Shown here: positions 53,548 through 62,493 of the stretch, piece after piece
How positions within the stretch are numbered: position 1 is the stretch's first letter
Layout: every line of letters begins with the position of its first letter
Assembly (NCBI GenBank): GCA_016709665.1
Contig: JADJMI010000001.1
Location: 62,001 to 126,000, forward strand
Origin: Betaproteobacteria bacterium
GTDB taxonomy: Bacteria; Pseudomonadota; Gammaproteobacteria; Burkholderiales; Usitatibacteraceae
DNA length: 64,000 nucleotides
Direction of reading: 5' to 3'
The notes under the pieces: generated by a model
The model's input: the letters and a program-made list of their open reading frames with translations, nothing else
Told to the model about the DNA's origin: nothing
Databases searched by the model: none
Translations under genes and position numbers: made by a program

Positions 53548-56500
53548 GTCATGCCCTCCGTGCGGGGCGTCGGTCGCGACGGCGTATGCGGTGCGCCGGA
53601 GACCATCGTGTGCCGGTGGTGCGCGACCTCCGCCTTGATCTCCTGCGTCGTGCGGGGTTCGCCGAACTTGCGCTCCATGATGAGCTTGAAGAAGAACGGA
53701 ACGAAGAAGATGGCGAGGAAGGTGGCCGCGAGCATGCCGCCCATGACACCCGTCCCCACCGAGTTGCGCGCGCCGGCGCCCGCCCCCGTGGACAGCACCA
53801 GCGGCAACACGCCCAGGATGAACGCGAGCGAGGTCATGAGGATGGGCCGGAAGCGAAGCCGCGCCGCCTCGAGAGCCGCCGCCGAGTACGACAGCCCCTC
53901 GCCGTGCTTGAGCATGGCGTATTCCACGATCAGGATCGCGTTCTTGGAGGCGAGGCCGATGAGCGTGACCAGGCCGATCTGGAAGTACACGTCGTTCGCG
54001 AGCGGCGGGCTGCCGAAGAATCCCCGCACCAGGCCCATGCCCCACACCGCCGCCAGCGCCCCGAAGGTGCCGAAGGGCACCGCGAGGAGGATCGACAGCG
54101 GCAGCGACCATTTCTCGTACTGCGCGGCGAGGATGAGGAAGGCCATGAGCGCGCCCAGGGCGAGGGCGAGCATCGAGGTGCCGCCGGATTTCTTCTCCTG
54201 GAACGACGCCCCGCTCCAGTCGAGCGTGAAGCCCGGCGGCAGCACTTCGCCGGCGACGCGCTCCATCTCGGCGATGGCTTCGCCCGAGCTCACGCCCGGC
54301 GCGCCGTTGCCGAAGAACTTGGCGGCCGGCAGGTTGTTGAAGCGCTCCATCGTGCCCGGCCCCGAGGAATACTCGATGCGGGCGAGCGACTTGAGCGGAA
54401 CCATCTCGCCCTTGTCGCTCTTCACGTAGACGCCGCCCACGTCCTCCGGCCGCTTGCGGTAGGCGGGCTCGGCCGACAGCAGCACCTGCCACGTGCGTCC
54501 GTAGCGGTTGAAGTCGTTCACGTAGTACGAACCCATCGTCGCCGAAAGGGTGGCGTAGAGCTCCTGCAGCGGCACGCCGAGCGCCTTGGCCTTTTCTCTG
54601 TCGACGTCCACGCGAAGCTGCGGCACGTTGGGCCGCCAGAGCGTCTGCAGCGGCGTGAGCTTGGGGTTCGCCATCGCGGCCGCCTGGAGCTGCTGCACCA
54701 CCTGCGCGAGGCGCTGCGGGCCGCCCTCGCCCCGGTTCTGGATGTAGAACTCGAAGCCGCCCGTGTTGCCCAGGCCGAAGATGGCCGGCGGCGGGAAGGC
54801 GAGCGCGAGGCCCTCCTTGATGTGGGCCGTCTTCATGTAGAACTCGCCCACGAGCGCGCCCACGGGCACGGGACGTTCGTCCCAGTGCTTCTGGGTGACG
54901 AAGATGGTGGCGGCGTTCTCGCGGAAGGTGCCGCCCAGGAAGTCGAACCCGGTGAAGGCGACGACGTATTCGTTGTACGGGTTGCTCTTGACGGCCTCCA
55001 CCACCTGGCCGACGACCTTGTCGGTGCGCTCGAGCGACGAGCCGTCCGGCAGCACCACGGCCGCGATGTAGAAGCCCTGGTCCTCGTCGGGCACCAGCGA
55101 GCCGGGCGTCGCGCGCCACAATCCCGCGGTGATGGCGACCATGCCGGCGAACAGGAGCGTCGCGAGGACGCCCCGGCGGATCATCCAGGCCACGCCGTTC
55201 TCGTAGCGGTCCGTCACGCGGCCGAACCAGCGGTTGAACGCCTGGAAGAAGCGGCCGGGCTCGTGCTTGGCGCCCTTGAGGAGGATGACCGAGAGCGCCG
55301 GCGTGAGCGTGAGCGCCACGACGCCGGAGATGACGACGGCGATGGAGATCGTGACGGCGAACTGGCGGTACAGCTCCCCTGTGAGGCCGCCCAGGAAGGC
55401 GATCGGCACGAACACCGCGCACAGCACGAGCACGATCGCGATGACCGGGCCCGTCACCTCGTGCATGGCCTTGATGGCGGCCTCGCGGGCGGTGACGCCC
55501 TCCTCGCGCATGATGCGCTCGACGTTCTCCAGCACGACGATGGCGTCGTCCACCACGATGCCGATGGCGAGCACCATCCCGAAGAGGGTGAGCGTGTTGA
55601 TGGAGTAGCCCAGGAGCAGGAGCCCCGCGAACGTGCCGACGAGCGACACCGGCACGGCCGCGAACGGGATCAGCGTGGCGCGCCAGTTCTGCAGGAAGAG
55701 GAACACCACCAGGAACACCAGCGCCATGGCCTCCGCCAGGGTCTTCACCACCTCGCGGATGGACACCTCCACGAAGCGCGTCGTGTCGTAGGGCACGGAA
55801 TAGGCGAGGCCCTGGGGGAAGCTCTTCGCGGCCGCATCCACCGTCGCCTTCACGTTGGCCGCCACGTCGAGCGCGTTGGCGCCCGGCTGCAGGAAGACGC
55901 CCACGAGCGTGGCCGGCTTGCCGTTCACCTTGCCGATGAACGAGTAGTCCTTCGAGGCGAGCTCGACGCGGGCGACGTCCTTCAGGCGAAGGCGCGAGCC
56001 GTCCGGGTTGGCGCGCAGGATGACGTTCTCGAATTCCTTCGGGTCCGTGAGGCGGCCCTTGGTGGTGACGTTGTAGACCACCTCCTGCCCGCCGCCGGTG
56101 GGCGGCTCGCCCACCTTGCCCGCGGCGAACTGCGCGTTCTGCTCGCCCAGGGCGCGGATGATGTCCGAAGGCGCGAGCTTCAGCTGCGCGAGCCGGTCCG
56201 GGCGCACCCAGATGCGCATCGCGTAGTCCTTCGCGCCGAAGATCTGCACGTTCGTGGTGCCCGGCACGCGCTTGAGCGAATCGAGCACGTTGAGCGTGAC
56301 GTAGTTGGAGGTGAAGAAGTCGTCGTAGCGGCCGTCGGGCGAATAGAACGCGAGCACCTGCAGGAAGGCCGAGGAGCCCTTCTCGACGAAGACGCCCTGG
56401 CGGCGGACCTCCTCCGGCAGGCGCGGCTCGGCCTGCTTCACGCGGTTGTTCACGTTGAGCGCGGCCTTGTCGACGTCCGCGCCGATGTTGAAGGTGACGT

Positions 56501-56774
56501 AGATCTCCACCACGCCCGACGAGGACGAGGTGGAGTTCATGTAGAGCATGTCCTCGATGCCGTTGATGGCGTTCTCGAGGGGGGCGGCGACCGTCTGCTC
56601 GAGCGTCTCGGCCGAGGCGCCGGGGTAGACGGCACGCACGAGCACCACGGGCGGGGCGATCTCCGGGTACTGCGCGATGGGCAGCGAGCGCATGCCGGCG
56701 AGGCCCGCGATCACGATGAAGATCGACAGGACCGCCGCGAAGATCGGGCGGTCGATGAAGAAGCGGGAGAACAT
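53544..56774 (-). CDS. RND multidrug efflux pump (HAE1, AcrB/MexB-like)
   Basis: A 1076-residue inner-membrane transporter. N-terminus FFIDRPIFAAVLSIFIVIAG, proton-relay motif GIVVDDAIVVLENVERIMREEG in TM4, and the second-half repeat GLASKNAILIVEYAMLKHG. It exports hydrophobic drugs, dyes or other compounds in exchange for protons. The length and repeats are complete. Substrate range cannot be told from sequence. Confidence 0.96.
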   Translation of the reverse strand: MFSRFFIDRPIFAAVLSIFIVIAGLAGMRSLPIAQYPEIAPPVVLVRAVYPGASAETLEQTVAAPLENAINGIEDMLYMNSTSSSSGVVEIYVTFNIGADVDKAALNVNNRVKQAEPRLPEEVRRQGVFVEKGSSAFLQVLAFYSPDGRYDDFFTSNYVTLNVLDSLKRVPGTTNVQIFGAKDYAMRIWVRPDRLAQLKLAPSDIIRALGEQNAQFAAGKVGEPPTGGGQEVVYNVTTKGRLTDPKEFENVILRANPDGSRLRLKDVARVELASKDYSFIGKVNGKPATLVGVFLQPGANALDVAANVKATVDAAAKSFPQGLAYSVPYDTTRFVEVSIREVVKTLAEAMALVFLVVFLFLQNWRATLIPFAAVPVSLVGTFAGLLLLGYSINTLTLFGMVLAIGIVVDDAIVVLENVERIMREEGVTAREAAIKAMHEVTGPVIAIVLVLCAVFVPIAFLGGLTGELYRQFAVTISIAVVISGVVALTLTPALSVILLKGAKHEPGRFFQAFNRWFGRVTDRYENGVAWMIRRGVLATLLFAGMVAITAGLWRATPGSLVPDEDQGFYIAAVVLPDGSSLERTDKVVGQVVEAVKSNPYNEYVVAFTGFDFLGGTFRENAATIFVTQKHWDERPVPVGALVGEFYMKTAHIKEGLALAFPPPAIFGLGNTGGFEFYIQNRGEGGPQRLAQVVQQLQAAAMANPKLTPLQTLWRPNVPQLRVDVDREKAKALGVPLQELYATLSATMGSYYVNDFNRYGRTWQVLLSAEPAYRKRPEDVGGVYVKSDKGEMVPLKSLARIEYSSGPGTMERFNNLPAAKFFGNGAPGVSSGEAIAEMERVAGEVLPPGFTLDWSGASFQEKKSGGTSMLALALGALMAFLILAAQYEKWSLPLSILLAVPFGTFGALAAVWGMGLVRGFFGSPPLANDVYFQIGLVTLIGLASKNAILIVEYAMLKHGEGLSYSAAALEAARLRFRPILMTSLAFILGVLPLVLSTGAGAGARNSVGTGVMGGMLAATFLAIFFVPFFFKLIMERKFGEPRTTQEIKAEVAHHRHTMVSGAPHTPSRPTPRTEGMT

Positions 56775-56789
56775 GGCGGGGGCGCTCCC

Positions 56790-58013
56790 TTACTTCTTCT
56801 CTTGGGGCTTCGCGTCGCCCTTGGCTTCGGGCTTCGCGTCGGCCTTCTTCGGGGCTCCGGGAGCGCCGGGCGGGGGCTGGTTCGGATCGCCCACCTGCAC
56901 CGCGCCGCCCGGGAACACCTTCATCAGCCCGTCGACGATGACCTTGTCGCCGGGCTTGAGGCCTTCGAGGATGATCCAGTCCGTGCCGCTCCACTCGCCG
57001 ACCGTGACGGGGCGCGGCTCGGCCTTCGACTCGGCGCCGAGCACATAGACCATCTTGCCCTGCGGACCTTCCATCACGGCGCGCTGGGGGACGGCGATGG
57101 CCTCCGGACGCACGGCGCCCTTGAGGATGGCGCGCACGAACTGGCCGGGGCGAAGTCGGCCATCGGCGTTGGGCACCTCGGCGCGCGCATCGGACGTGCC
57201 GGTGCTGCCGGAGACCCGCACGTCGGAATAGGCGAGCCGCCCGGGCTTCGCGTAGGTGGTGCCGTCCTCGAAGCGCAGGACCACCTCGAACTTGCCGTCC
57301 TTCGGGAGCTGGAGCTTGCCGGCCGCGGCATCGCGCGCGAGGCGGGTCTGCTCGGATTCGGACAGGCCGAAGTTCACGTACATCGGGTCCGTCTGCGTGA
57401 CCGTGGTGAGGAGGACGTCCGGCCCCGACACGAGGCTGCCCTCGCTCTTCATCGCGCGGCTGGTGACGCCCGCGATGGGCGATTCGACGCGCGTGTAGGC
57501 CACGTTCAGCTTCGCCTCCGTGAGACGGGCCTTCATGGCCTTCCACTGCGCGGCCGCGATTTCCTCCGCGGAGACGGCGTCGTCGTATTCCTTCTGCGAG
57601 ACGGCTTTCGTCTCCCACAGGGGCTTGTAGCGCTTCGCGTTGCGCGAGGCCTGGTTGTACTGCGCCTCGGCGGCGACCGCGTCCGCTTCCGCCCGGGCGA
57701 GCGCCGCCTCGAAGGGCACCGGGTCGATGGTGAAGAGCGACTGGCCCGCGGCGACGCGCGCGCCTTCCTCGTAGTTGCGCTTGTGCAGGATGCCGGTGAC
57801 GCGCGCGCGGACCTCCACCTCCCGCGAACCGGCCGTCTGGGCGGGGAACTCGAATTCGATGGGACGGGCGGCGGGCTTCACCTCCTGCACCGCGACGACG
57901 GCGGGCGGAAACCCGCCGGGAGGCGGGCCACCCTGGGGGCCGCAGGCCGCGAGGAGCGCGGCGGCGCCAAGGGAAACGAGGGGGACGGCGATGCGGCGGG
58001 CGGGCACAAGCAT
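56790..58013 (-). CDS. RND membrane fusion protein (adaptor, AcrA/MexA-like)
   Basis: A 407-residue lipoprotein adaptor. Lipobox LLAAC (Cys24). Then biotinyl-lipoyl-like part (VEVRARVTGILHKRNYEEGARVAAGQSLFTIDP), alpha-hairpin (residues of about 105-165), beta-barrel and a Pro/Lys-rich C-tail (PPGAPGAPKKADAKPEAKG). It links pump and outer-membrane channel. First gene of the operon, divergent from tetR. Confidence 0.94.
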   Translation of the reverse strand: MLVPARRIAVPLVSLGAAALLAACGPQGGPPPGGFPPAVVAVQEVKPAARPIEFEFPAQTAGSREVEVRARVTGILHKRNYEEGARVAAGQSLFTIDPVPFEAALARAEADAVAAEAQYNQASRNAKRYKPLWETKAVSQKEYDDAVSAEEIAAAQWKAMKARLTEAKLNVAYTRVESPIAGVTSRAMKSEGSLVSGPDVLLTTVTQTDPMYVNFGLSESEQTRLARDAAAGKLQLPKDGKFEVVLRFEDGTTYAKPGRLAYSDVRVSGSTGTSDARAEVPNADGRLRPGQFVRAILKGAVRPEAIAVPQRAVMEGPQGKMVYVLGAESKAEPRPVTVGEWSGTDWIILEGLKPGDKVIVDGLMKVFPGGAVQVGDPNQPPPGAPGAPKKADAKPEAKGDAKPQEKK

Positions 58014-58080
58014 GGGGGTTCCTCGTGGGAAGGCCTCCGGGCCGGACGGATGCCGGCGGAAGCTGACGTAACGCGGTATT

Positions 58081-58134
58081 TACATACAGCGTTGGATGTA
58101 TGCTACGATACATACAGCCGTGCATGTATGTCAA
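58081..58134. promoter_or_regulatory. Two AcrR-box-like operators between tetR and the efflux operon
   Basis: Site 1 is 58081-58104: TACATACA, 8-bp spacer, TGTATGCT. Site 2 is 58109-58132: TACATACA, 8-bp spacer, TGTATGTC. The 8-8-8 plan and arm sequence match the E. coli AcrR box closely. On the minus strand, TTGACA (58134-58129) and TATCGT (58110-58105), 18 bp apart, form the efflux promoter and site 2 spans it. Site 1 would cover the tetR promoter (TTTACA at 58079-58084). Confidence 0.85.
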
Positions 58135-58183
58135 CAGAAAAGACACGGCGCTCGTTACAGTTTCCGTCACCAGGAGAAACCGG

Positions 58184-58852
58184 ATGGCGCGCCGGACGAA
58201 GGAAGAAGCGCAGGAAACGCGCGGCCGCATCCTCGATGCGGCCGAGTCCGTCTTTCACGAGAAGGGCGTGGCCCACTCGTCGCTCGCGGAGATCGCGCAG
58301 GTGGCCGGCGTCACGCGCGGCGCCATCTACTGGCACTTCAAGGACAAGGCCGATCTCTTCGAGGCCATGATGGACCGCGTCACCCTGCCGCTCGAGGACA
58401 TCCTCGCCGCGGCGGGCGAAGGCGTGGCGACGGATCCGCTCGCCCTGCTCAAGCTCTGCACCACGGATGTGCTGCTGCGCACCGCGCGGGACAAGCACCT
58501 GCAGCGCGTCTTCGACATCGCCTACCACAAGTGCGAATACGTGGGCGACGCGGCCAACGTCCGCGAGCGCCACATCGCGAGCCAGCAGGATTGCCTGCGC
58601 CAGATCGAGAAGGGCTTCAAGGCCTGCGCGGCCGCAGGCGCCCTGCCCCCGGACCTGCACGCGAAGGAAGCGGCCCTGGGCGCGCTCTCCCTCGTCTCCG
58701 GCCTCATCGCCAACTGGGTGCTGGACCCGAAGAGCTTCTCGCTCGAAAAGCACGCGGCGAACCTCGTCGATACCTATTTCAGGGGCCTCGCCACCTCGCC
58801 GCCCCCGGCGGCCAGGCCCGCCCGCCGCGCTCCCGCCCGCAAGAAACCGTAA
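58184..58852 (+). CDS. TetR family repressor of the efflux operon (AcrR/TtgR-like)
   Basis: A 222-residue TetR regulator. The helix-turn-helix is at residues of about 11-60 (RGRILDAAESVFHEKGVAHSSLAEIAQVAGVTRGAIYWHFKDKADLFEAM), and the rest is an AcrR/TtgR-like ligand domain. A basic Pro/Arg/Lys tail ends the protein. The ATG at 58184 has a CAGGAG site. Its position, divergent from the adaptor gene with AcrR-box operators between, makes it the pump repressor. Confidence 0.93.
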   Translation: MARRTKEEAQETRGRILDAAESVFHEKGVAHSSLAEIAQVAGVTRGAIYWHFKDKADLFEAMMDRVTLPLEDILAAAGEGVATDPLALLKLCTTDVLLRTARDKHLQRVFDIAYHKCEYVGDAANVRERHIASQQDCLRQIEKGFKACAAAGALPPDLHAKEAALGALSLVSGLIANWVLDPKSFSLEKHAANLVDTYFRGLATSPPPAARPARRAPARKKP

Positions 58853-58913
58853 CGCCGCGATGCCGCCCGGCCCTTGACTTCGGCCGGTCCGTCATGTCAC
58901 CTTTCGGTTACAT

Positions 58914-59291
58914 ATGGCCCCGCCCCTCCAGCCCGACGAGATGGATGCCGTGTTCGCCGCCCTCGCGAGCGAGCCGCGGCGGCGCATCCTCGACGTGCTC
59001 AAGAAGGAGCCCGGCGCCAACGTGAACCGCGTCTGCGCGTTCTTCGACGACATGGGGCGCGTGGCCGTGATGAAGCACCTGGCGGCGCTCGAGGGCGCGA
59101 ACCTCGTGGTTTCCGAGAAATCCGGGCGGGAGCGGCTGCTGTGGTTCAACCCGGTGCCCATCCACATGATCTACGACCGCTGGACCACGGAGTTCAGCGA
59201 CTACTGGGCGGGGCGGCTCGCGCGGATGAAATACACGCTCGAGAACGCCCCGGTGCCCATCAAGACGAGAAAGGGAGGCCACCGTGGCTGA
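58914..59291 (+). CDS. ArsR family transcriptional regulator
   Basis: A 125-residue ArsR-type winged helix protein: DAVFAALASEPRRRILDVLKKEPGANVNRVCAFFDDMGRVAVMKHLAALEGANLVV. It has only one cysteine, so no metal site of the ArsR/CadC type. In this genome class such regulators are paired with SRPBCC genes. It overlaps the next gene by 8 bp, starting a four-gene operon. Confidence 0.88.
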   Translation: MAPPLQPDEMDAVFAALASEPRRRILDVLKKEPGANVNRVCAFFDDMGRVAVMKHLAALEGANLVVSEKSGRERLLWFNPVPIHMIYDRWTTEFSDYWAGRLARMKYTLENAPVPIKTRKGGHRG

Positions 59292-59808
59292 GGGAAAGAA
59301 GGCCGTATTCAGGATCGTCATCGACGGCTCGATGGAGGCGGTGTACCGCGAGCTCACCAAGACCGGCGAGCCCCAGGGCGCCGTGTTCAACTCGATGCTC
59401 ACGCTGGGCGCCGGCACGGGCCTCGTGCGCGGCCGGAAGATGCAGATGCGCACCGTGAGCGGCAAGTACGCCGTCGTCCGGGGGGAGGTGGTGGAAGTCG
59501 ACCCGCCCCGGCGCTTCGCCCACACGCACCAGTTCACGGCGCACGGCGATCCCTTCTGCACCGTCGTCTACGACCTGAAGAAGGTCGAGGGCGGCGTCGA
59601 GGTCACGCTCACCGTCGAGAACATCCCGTCCGGCACGAAGACCGAGAACGAGATGATGAAGGGCGGCGACTTCATCCTGAAGAACCTGAAGGCTATCGTG
59701 GAGACGGGCAGGCCGCCCTTCGGCACGCGCCTCATGTACGCGATGTTCGGGGCGCTCGAGTTCGTGCTGCCCGCGAAGTCGAAATCCGACAACTGGCCGC
59801 TGGACTAG
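59284..59808 (+). CDS. SRPBCC/AHSA1-like protein
   Basis: A 174-residue protein of the SRPBCC (START-like/AHSA1) superfamily (FRIVIDGSMEAVYRELTKTGEPQGAVFNSML; RGEVVEVDPPRRFAHTHQF). Such proteins form a hydrophobic ligand pocket. The GTG start at 59284 overlaps the end of the ArsR gene by 8 bp. Being paired with an ArsR protein, it may sense a lipid or signal small molecule, which is inference. Confidence 0.85.
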   Translation: MAEGKKAVFRIVIDGSMEAVYRELTKTGEPQGAVFNSMLTLGAGTGLVRGRKMQMRTVSGKYAVVRGEVVEVDPPRRFAHTHQFTAHGDPFCTVVYDLKKVEGGVEVTLTVENIPSGTKTENEMMKGGDFILKNLKAIVETGRPPFGTRLMYAMFGALEFVLPAKSKSDNWPLD

Positions 59809-59818
59809 GGAGGACAAC

Positions 59819-60382
59819 ATGGCGAATGCCGTCGATGCCGCAACCGCGACGATGATCGCGAACTACGAGAAGAACACCGGCAAGCCCCTGGAGGCGTGGG
59901 TCGCCCTCGCCCGCAAGGAGAAGCTCTCGAAGCACGGCGAGATCGTGAAGTGGCTCAAGGAGAAGCACGCCATGGGGCACGGGTACGCCAATCTCGTCGC
60001 CCAGCGCACCCTGGCGGGCGATGCGCCGGAGCCCGCGGCCGACGACCTCCTCGCCGGCCAGTACGCCGGCGCGAAGGCCGCGCTCCGGCCCGCCTACGAC
60101 AAGCTCGCCGGCGAGATCGCGAAGTTCGGCGCCGACGTCGAGTTCTCGCCCAAGAAGGCGTACGTGAGCCTTCGCCGCAAGAAGCAGTTCGGCCTCGTGC
60201 AGCCCTCCACCGCGGACCGCCTGGACATCGGCATCAACCTGAAGGGTGTCGCCGCGAAGGGCCGGCTGGAAGCCTCCGGCAGCTTCAACGCCATGGTGAG
60301 CCACCGCGTGCGCGTCGCGAAGGCCGCGGACATCGACGGCGAACTCATCGGGTGGCTTCGCGCCGCCTACGACCAGGCCTAG
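59819..60382 (+). CDS. DUF4287/DUF5655 domain protein
   Basis: A 187-residue protein. The N-terminal 65 residues (MIANYEKNTGKPLEAWVALARKEKLSKHGEIVKWLKEKHAMGHGYANLVA) match DUF4287, and the C-terminal 110 residues (KKAYVSLRRKKQFGLVQPS, RLDIGINLKG) match DUF5655. The function is unknown. A GGGAGG site precedes the ATG. It lies between two SRPBCC genes in the same transcription unit. Confidence 0.85.
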   Translation: MANAVDAATATMIANYEKNTGKPLEAWVALARKEKLSKHGEIVKWLKEKHAMGHGYANLVAQRTLAGDAPEPAADDLLAGQYAGAKAALRPAYDKLAGEIAKFGADVEFSPKKAYVSLRRKKQFGLVQPSTADRLDIGINLKGVAAKGRLEASGSFNAMVSHRVRVAKAADIDGELIGWLRAAYDQA

Positions 60383-60391
60383 GAGAATTCC

Positions 60392-60997
60392 ATGCGAAGC
60401 GCCCCCGCCATCCTCGTATCCGCCGCCTTGCTCGCCGTCCTGCCCACCTGCGTCGCGGCGCAAGGCACGGACCCGGACCGCACCCTCGTGAAGCGCGTCG
60501 TCGTCAAGGCGCCGATCGAGGCGGTCTGGAAAGCCTGGACCACGACGGAAGGCATCAAGTCGTTCTTCGCGCCCGACGCCCGGATCGAGGCCCGGCCCGG
60601 CGGCCCCTTCGAGGTCTACATCAACCCGTACGCGAAGCCGGGCCTCAAGGGCGCCGACGACATGGTCGTTCTCGCCGTGCAGGAACCGACGATGGTCTCC
60701 TTCACCTGGAATTCGCCGCCGCACCTGGCCGAGGTCCGACCCCAACGCACCAGCGTCCAGGTCCGCCTGAAGCCCCTGGCCGCGGACGAGACCGAGGTGC
60801 GCCTGGTGCACGGCGGCTGGGGCGAAGGCGGGCAATGGGACCAGTCCTTCAAGTACTTCGACACCGCCTGGGGCAACGTGCTCGCCAACCTCCAGAAGCG
60901 CTTCGCCGAGGGGCCCGTCGACTGGACGGAATTCAGGAAGCGCATGAAGGCCTACCAGGACAGCGTGGACGCCAAGGCGGCCGGCGGAAAACCCTGA
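60392..60997 (+). CDS. SRPBCC domain protein with signal peptide
   Basis: A 201-residue SRPBCC/AHSA1-like protein (RTLVKRVVVKAPIEAVWKAWTTTEGIKSFFAPDARIEARPGGPFEVYINPYA) with an N-terminal signal peptide (residues 1-22), which places it in the periplasm, unlike most AHSA1-like proteins. An AGGAGAATTCC site is upstream. It closes the ArsR operon. Confidence 0.85.
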   Translation: MRSAPAILVSAALLAVLPTCVAAQGTDPDRTLVKRVVVKAPIEAVWKAWTTTEGIKSFFAPDARIEARPGGPFEVYINPYAKPGLKGADDMVVLAVQEPTMVSFTWNSPPHLAEVRPQRTSVQVRLKPLAADETEVRLVHGGWGEGGQWDQSFKYFDTAWGNVLANLQKRFAEGPVDWTEFRKRMKAYQDSVDAKAAGGKP

Positions 60998-61065
60998 GCC
61001 GGGCGGGCCTGAATGCCCCGTCCGGGCCAGGTCGCGAAGAAACTTCTCTAGGTCCTTGATTCATG

Positions 61066-61222
61066 TATCATTGCTCCTGCGGTGAATCAGTCGACTAGCT
61101 GTAACTCATGTGCCGCCGGGTTCCCGGCGCGCTCTTGCGGTTCCCGGATAGCCTCCCTGTTTCGCACGCGGTTCGCGGGCCAAGCCCGCAATTCATCACA
61201 TCAATTTGTAAAGGAATCAGAC
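61066..61222 (+). promoter_or_regulatory. Promoter and long 5' leader of the cold-shock gene
   Basis: TATCAT (61066-61071) is the best -10 candidate, giving a start near 61078 and an untranslated leader of about 145 nt, close to the 159 nt of E. coli cspA. The leader contains several GC-rich self-complementary stretches (GGGTTCCCGGCGC around 61120; GCGGGCCAAGCCCGC around 61177) and an AAAGGA ribosome site. A thermosensitive leader structure is likely by family analogy. Confidence 0.5.
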
Positions 61223-61426
61223 ATGGCAACCGGTACCGTCAAGTGGTTCAACGACGCCAAGGGCTTCGGCTTCATCACCCCGGACGGCGGCGGAGAAGAC
61301 CTCTTCGCGCACTTCTCGGAAATCCAGGCGGCGGGCTTCAAGTCGCTCAAGGAAAACCAGAAGGTGGAGTTCGAGATCAAGCAGGGCCCCAAGGGCAAGC
61401 AGGCGACGGCGATCAAGCCGATCTAG
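61223..61426 (+). CDS. Cold shock protein (CspA family)
   Basis: A 67-residue OB-fold RNA chaperone with RNP1 (KGFGFITP) and RNP2 (LFAHFSEI): MATGTVKWFNDAKGFGF is the standard start. It melts RNA structure during cold or growth. It has its own terminator and long leader. Confidence 0.96.
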   Translation: MATGTVKWFNDAKGFGFITPDGGGEDLFAHFSEIQAAGFKSLKENQKVEFEIKQGPKGKQATAIKPI

Positions 61427-61445
61427 GCCGCTCCCCTCAGCAAAG

Positions 61446-61476
61446 AAAACGGCAGCCTCGGCTGCCGTTTTTCTTT
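61446..61476 (+). terminator. Terminator of the cold-shock gene
   Basis: AAAACGGCAGC and GCTGCCGTTTT (61446-61456 and 61461-61471) around a CTCG loop, followed by TTCTTT. It can work on both strands. Confidence 0.9.
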
Positions 61477-61558
61477 GGCGTCACCGTCCGTCGCGACGCT
61501 CGATTCCGGCCCGATCCGGGACTACACTCGCCTTCCCAACCCTCCGGAGAAGAAGACC

Positions 61559-61927
61559 ATGATCGGCTACGTGATGATCGGCACCAACGACCTGCCCCGC
61601 GCCAAGGGCTTCTACGACGCGCTCCTCGCCGAGATCGGCGCGAAGCAGATCATGGATTTCGGGCGCTCCGTGGCTTACGGCGTGTCGATGGACAAGCCCG
61701 CCCTCGGCGTGGGAACGCCCTTCGACGGCAAGCCCGCCACGGTCGGCAACGGCGTGATGGTCGCTCTCGTGGTCGACTCGAAGGAAAAGGTCGATCGCCT
61801 CTACAAGAAGGCGCTCGCGCTGGGCGGCACCGACGAAGGCCCGCCCGGCCCCCGCTTCGACAACTTCTACGCCGCGTACTTCCGCGACCTCGACGGCAAC
61901 AAGCTCAACGCCTTCTTCATGGGTTGA
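61559..61927 (+). CDS. VOC family (glyoxalase/bleomycin-resistance fold) protein
   Basis: A 122-residue VOC-fold protein: VMIGTNDLPRAKGFYDALLAEIGAK, VALVVDSKEKVDRLYKKAL, FYAAYFRDLDGNKLNAFF. Of the usual metal ligands only some are visible, so the activity (isomerase, dioxygenase or binding only) is open. GGAGAAG precedes the ATG at 61559. Confidence 0.88.
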   Translation: MIGYVMIGTNDLPRAKGFYDALLAEIGAKQIMDFGRSVAYGVSMDKPALGVGTPFDGKPATVGNGVMVALVVDSKEKVDRLYKKALALGGTDEGPPGPRFDNFYAAYFRDLDGNKLNAFFMG

Positions 61928-62022
61928 AACCCGAAGGGGCTCAAGTCCGGCGGCGCGTGGCCGATGAAGAAGGAACCGGCCGCGCGCCCCGCCGGGGCGC
62001 GGGCACGGCAATCGAGACATTC

Positions 62023-62406
62023 ATGCCGCCCGTGAACCCTCCCCAGCCTTCGCGGCGCCGCTTCACGCGCGTGCCGTTCCACACCCAGGTCACGCTCGCC
62101 TGCGAGGGCAGCCCGCGCGAGTGCGTCCTCATCGACATCTCGCTCAATGGCGCCCTCGTCGAGGACGGGACGGCGCTCGACGTGCCGCCGGGCACGCCCT
62201 GCGCGCTGGCCGTCCACCTGGGCGACCGGGCGCACATGATCCGCATGGCGGGCGTGGTGGCCCACGCCACCGAGGGGCGGCTGGGCATCCAGTGCCGGGA
62301 GATCGGGCTCGAGAGCATCACCAACCTGCGCCGGCTCGTCGAGCTGAACGCGGGCGACGAAAGCCTGCTCGAGCGCGACCTCGCCGCGCTGATCGAGGGC
62401 GGCTGA
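62023..62406 (+). CDS. PilZ domain protein
   Basis: A 127-residue single PilZ domain. The c-di-GMP motifs are RRRFTRVPF (RxxxR) at residues 11-19 and DISLNGALV (D/NxSxxG) in the middle. It would sense c-di-GMP and act on motility or surface functions through a partner protein. It stands alone. Confidence 0.9.
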   Translation: MPPVNPPQPSRRRFTRVPFHTQVTLACEGSPRECVLIDISLNGALVEDGTALDVPPGTPCALAVHLGDRAHMIRMAGVVAHATEGRLGIQCREIGLESITNLRRLVELNAGDESLLERDLAALIEGG

Positions 62407-62493
62407 CGATCGCCTGGCGTCGAAGCCGCCGATTGCGTTCGGCTGTCGAGGGGAATAGGCTCGGGTCCCGCTTCGTTCGTCCGGAAGGCCCCC

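Noticed and set aside
52162..58230. A 2022-codon minus-strand open frame
   Set aside because: It passes through three efflux genes. Only its last 461 codons (the outer-membrane channel) are real; the rest is a GC-rich shadow.
53586..58370. A 1594-codon plus-strand open frame across the efflux operon
   Set aside because: Antisense shadow of the pump and adaptor genes; full of Arg/His/Gly/Glu without any domain.
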